Shown here piece by piece: positions 6,990-9,026 of a stretch of 9,026 nucleotides of DNA (the stretch's first letter is position 1; every line of letters begins with the position of its first letter). This DNA is from CAYWCV01 sp964629885 (GTDB lineage Bacteria; Bacteroidota; Rhodothermia; Balneolales; CAYWCV01): the NCBI GenBank assembly GCA_964629885.1, contig CAZVRJ010000073.1, forward strand, positions 1 to 9,026, read 5' to 3'. The notes beneath the pieces were generated by a model. That model searched no databases. It saw only the letters and a list, made by a program, of their open reading frames with translations, and was not told where the DNA came from. Position numbers and translations under genes: made by a program.

Positions 6990-7895
6990 ATGAATCAAAA
7001 CCAGGCAGCGAAGACTACCCATTTGGGTTTTTCGGTCACTCTGAGAGATTATTACACTCTCACGAAGCCCCGTATCACCATGCTAGTTCTAGTGAGCATG
7101 GTAATTGGATACGTTTTGGGGGCCGGTTCTGCCTTCAGCTGGCTGACCCTCTTGAATGCTATGCTCGGCACCTTCCTGATCGCTAGTGGGACAAGTGCGT
7201 ACAACATGTTCATCGAGAGAGACCTAGACGGACTCATGAACCGTACGAGCAACCGACCGCTGCCTACTCGTCGGATTAGTCCAACAGCTGCGTTCGTATT
7301 CAGCACCTTCCTGATTTTCGCAGGACTCAGCTATCTCGTCGTCCAAATCAATTTCACGGCGGCTCTGGTTTCGGCAGCCACAACTGCGCTTTACCTTTGG
7401 GCTTACACACCTATGAAGCGCGTATCGTTTGTGAACGTTTTTGTTGGCGCAATACCCGGTGCCTTGCCACCAGTGGGTGGATGGGCTGCTGCAACAGGCA
7501 CAATAGCAGACCCAGGCATGTGGGTGCTTTTCATGATTGTGTTTCTGTGGCAGGTACCACACGTAACGGCAATCGCTTGGATGTATGGAGAAGACTACTC
7601 GCGTGCCGGCTTCAGAATGCTACCGCTTAACGACGATAGCGGGATAAAGCTGGCCCGCATCACCTTTGGAGTGATCCTATTCTTGATCCCAACGGTGATA
7701 GCCCTGTTCCTAGTTGGCACTAGCTCATGGATCTACCTAGTTGGATCCCTTGCAGCTACATTCTACTACATCTGGTATGGTTACCGATTCCTAGAAGTTC
7801 GCGATCGTACGAATGCCCGCAAGCTGATGTTTGCCTCCCTCGGGTATCTCCCCATGGTCTGGTTATTGATCCTAATCGACAGAGCCTTACTATAG
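6990..7895 (+). CDS. ctaB: Heme O synthase (protoheme IX farnesyltransferase)
   Basis: UbiA-superfamily integral membrane prenyltransferase that adds a farnesyl group to the heme B vinyl to make heme O, the substrate of CtaA. With the ATG at 6990 it has 301 residues, the usual family length. The first Asp-rich motif is N72-MFIER-D78-L-D80, followed by 'GLMNRTSNRPLP'; the second is 'YGEDYSRAGFRMLP' (199-212) with D202. Also typical are 'YTLTKPRI' near the N-terminus (22-29), 'AYTPMKR' (138-144) and 'GAIPGALPPVGGW' (153-165), within about nine hydrophobic helices. The frame stays open 59 codons further upstream to an ATG at 6813, but that extension has no family features and would fill the divergent promoter region, so I prefer 6990. 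No strong Shine-Dalgarno separates the choices. It converges on fumC, and its TAG stop is immediately repeated as a second in-frame TAG. Confidence 0.95.
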   Translation: MNQNQAAKTTHLGFSVTLRDYYTLTKPRITMLVLVSMVIGYVLGAGSAFSWLTLLNAMLGTFLIASGTSAYNMFIERDLDGLMNRTSNRPLPTRRISPTAAFVFSTFLIFAGLSYLVVQINFTAALVSAATTALYLWAYTPMKRVSFVNVFVGAIPGALPPVGGWAAATGTIADPGMWVLFMIVFLWQVPHVTAIAWMYGEDYSRAGFRMLPLNDDSGIKLARITFGVILFLIPTVIALFLVGTSSWIYLVGSLAATFYYIWYGYRFLEVRDRTNARKLMFASLGYLPMVWLLILIDRALL

Positions 7896-7924
7896 TAGAG
7901 TAGTAGAGTGGTAAAGTGGTGGTA
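7893..7924 (+). repeat. Degenerate 8-bp tandem repeat at the ctaB 3' end
   Basis: Four consecutive 8-mers: TAGTAGAG (7893-7900), TAGTAGAG (7901-7908), TGGTAAAG (7909-7916) and TGGTGGTA (7917-7924). The first two are identical and the others diverge. The first unit begins with the ctaB stop codon, so ctaB ends in tandem TAG TAG. CtaB is not shortened by this. Confidence 0.7.
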
Positions 7925-7940
7925 CTAACTACTCTACCAC
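7895..7940. terminator. Hairpin in the ctaB / fumC convergent spacer (possible bidirectional terminator)
   Basis: ACTACTCTAC (7928-7937) can pair perfectly with GTAGAGTAGT (7895-7904). It can also pair with GTAGAGTGGT (7903-7912) using one wobble pair, which gives a 15-base loop. The two pairings exclude each other because the left arm is a tandem repeat. It sits between the ends of two convergent genes, where a terminator is expected, but no T-tract follows on either strand, so intrinsic termination is uncertain. It could instead be a dispersed intergenic repeat. Confidence 0.4.
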
Positions 7941-7962
7941 TCATGATCCTTCACTCGTTCAG

Positions 7963-7973
7963 GACGGCTTCGC
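7963..7973 (-). other. Small hairpin just after fumC stop
   Basis: CGGC-TTC-GCCG (7963-7973) is a compact 4-bp GC stem five to six bases beyond the fumC stop codon. No T-tract follows on the minus strand within the next bases, so it is at most a 3'-end stabilising stem for the fumC transcript. Confidence 0.25.
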
Positions 7974-7977
7974 CGCT

Positions 7978-9026
7978 CTACTCCGTAAATCCACCCTTGG
8001 TCATCTGAATCGGATCGAGTGCCTTGTTAAGCTCCTCATCGTTCAGATCGGTCATTTCACGGGCAACATCTTTGACGCTGCGATTCTCGGCATAAGCTTT
8101 TTTGGCAATTTTAGCCGCCAAGTCGTATCCGATTAACGGGTTGAGCGCCGTCACTAGAATCGGATTCTTCTCAAGTTTATCGGTCACATTTGCGACGTTC
8201 ACCTTGATCTTGCTCACTGATTGGTCAGCCAAGTTGCGGCTGGCATTTGCCAGCAAACGCACCGATTCAAGCACGTTGTGAGCCACAACAGGCAACATCA
8301 CGTTTAGCTCGAAATTGCCCATCATTCCACCTACGTTCACGGTGGCATCATTGCCGATTACCTGTGCACATACCATAGCGACCGATTCCTCGATAACAGG
8401 ATTTACCTTTCCTGGCATGATGGATGATCCAGGCTGCAACGGTGCAAGGAATACGTCGGAAAGACCGCTGTTTGGACCGGAGTTCATCCAGCGAAGGTCA
8501 TTAACGATCTTCATCAGGCTCACAGCAATGGTCTTAAGCTGTCCACTAAGTTCAACCACGGCATCGACTGTCGACTGCGCTTCGAAATGATCTCTGGCTT
8601 CAATGAAATCAAAGCCAGTGTCCTTGGCAATATCACTCGCAAAACGAGCAGCAAACTCAGGATGTGTGTTGATACCAGTTCCTACTGCTGTACCACCCTG
8701 TGGCAGTTCACGGGCGCGTACTAATCCTGCATCCACCCGCTCAATTCCAGCCCTGATCTGGCTGGCATAACCACCGAAAACCTGGGCAAAAGTGATAGGC
8801 ATGGCGTCCATGAGGTGAGTACGTCCTGTCTTAACAACATGGGCATTCGCCTTGGCTTGGGCCTCGAAGGCTGAGGCAAGGTGATCTAAAGCTGGTATGA
8901 GGCTGTTTTTGGCCTCAAGACATGCAGCCACCCGTATGGCGGTCGGAATTACATCGTTTGAGCTTTGCCCAAAATTGACGTGGTCGTTCGGATGAATCTT
9001 GACATCGGTCAATCCATCGGCTGCTA
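7978..9026 (-). CDS. fumC: Class II fumarate hydratase (fumarase C), N-terminus outside window
   Basis: Homotetrameric, cofactor-free cytosolic enzyme of the TCA cycle that interconverts fumarate and L-malate. The frame is open to the window edge: 348 complete codons are present, and by family length roughly 110-120 N-terminal residues lie beyond 9026. The TTG codon at 9012 is in mid-domain and is not the real start. Conserved blocks, numbered from the first full visible residue: 'HPNDHVNFGQSSNDVIPTA' (11-29, substrate-binding SSN); 'TGRTHLMDAMPITFAQ' (66-81) with the catalytic-pair His H70; and the superfamily signature 'GSSIMPGKVNPV' (199-210), whose second Ser is the catalytic base in class II fumarases. 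'PGKVNP' rather than 'PAKVNP' favours fumarase over aspartase. It ends in TAG and converges on ctaB. No break or frameshift is visible. Confidence 0.95.
   Translation of the reverse strand, partial: AADGLTDVKIHPNDHVNFGQSSNDVIPTAIRVAACLEAKNSLIPALDHLASAFEAQAKANAHVVKTGRTHLMDAMPITFAQVFGGYASQIRAGIERVDAGLVRARELPQGGTAVGTGINTHPEFAARFASDIAKDTGFDFIEARDHFEAQSTVDAVVELSGQLKTIAVSLMKIVNDLRWMNSGPNSGLSDVFLAPLQPGSSIMPGKVNPVIEESVAMVCAQVIGNDATVNVGGMMGNFELNVMLPVVAHNVLESVRLLANASRNLADQSVSKIKVNVANVTDKLEKNPILVTALNPLIGYDLAAKIAKKAYAENRSVKDVAREMTDLNDEELNKALDPIQMTKGGFTE

Noticed and set aside
7077..7102. 8-bp inverted repeat ACCATGCT / AGCATGGT near the 5' end of ctaB
   Set aside because: It lies inside the first hydrophobic helix of CtaB, where repeated Met, Leu and Val codons readily create such symmetry. 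No T-tract or regulatory position supports a role.
9010..9012. TTG as the start codon of fumC
   Set aside because: The frame continues upstream to the window edge and the codon falls inside the conserved fumarase core, so about a quarter of the protein lies outside the window.

Overview
The window looks like chromosomal DNA of an aerobic member of the Bacteroidota / Rhodothermota-Balneolota group. The evidence is two large proteins built from macroglobulin-like domains, a carboxypeptidase-regulatory-like domain and a SusC-type TonB plug. Such proteins, with their conserved 'GWRRF-W' and 'YGSRGSNGV' motifs, are typical of that phylum. Weak or absent Shine-Dalgarno sequences and a caa3-type oxidase subunit with an 'FMNLYYD' motif fit the same group. 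Assignment below phylum level is a guess. Coding density is high and no gene-free stretch exceeds 300 bases.

Layout from left to right. (1) Positions 11-340, plus strand: the last subunit (IV, CtaF type) of a cytochrome c oxidase, closed by a strong intrinsic terminator at 363-397. (2) Positions 396-5714, minus strand: two tandem paralogues of 824 and 905 residues, each an exported, cysteine-free, multi-domain protein with a TonB plug but no beta-barrel. (3) Positions 5795-6730, minus strand: heme A synthase, ctaA. (4) A divergent 259-bp control region, 6731-6989. (5) Positions 6990-7895, plus strand: heme O synthase, ctaB. (6) A short, repeat-rich convergent spacer holding an 8-bp tandem repeat and a hairpin. 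(7) Positions 7978-9026, minus strand: class II fumarase, fumC, running off the right edge without its N-terminus.

Function. ctaB and ctaA act in sequence (heme B to heme O to heme A) to supply the cofactor of the aa3/caa3-type oxidase whose subunit IV is at the left edge. fumC is a TCA-cycle enzyme. The respiratory set is therefore conventional. The part without an assigned role is the pair of macroglobulin/plug proteins lying between the oxidase structural gene and its heme-assembly genes. They are the best candidate for something undescribed. I see no CRISPR array, transposase, phage gene, tRNA or rRNA.
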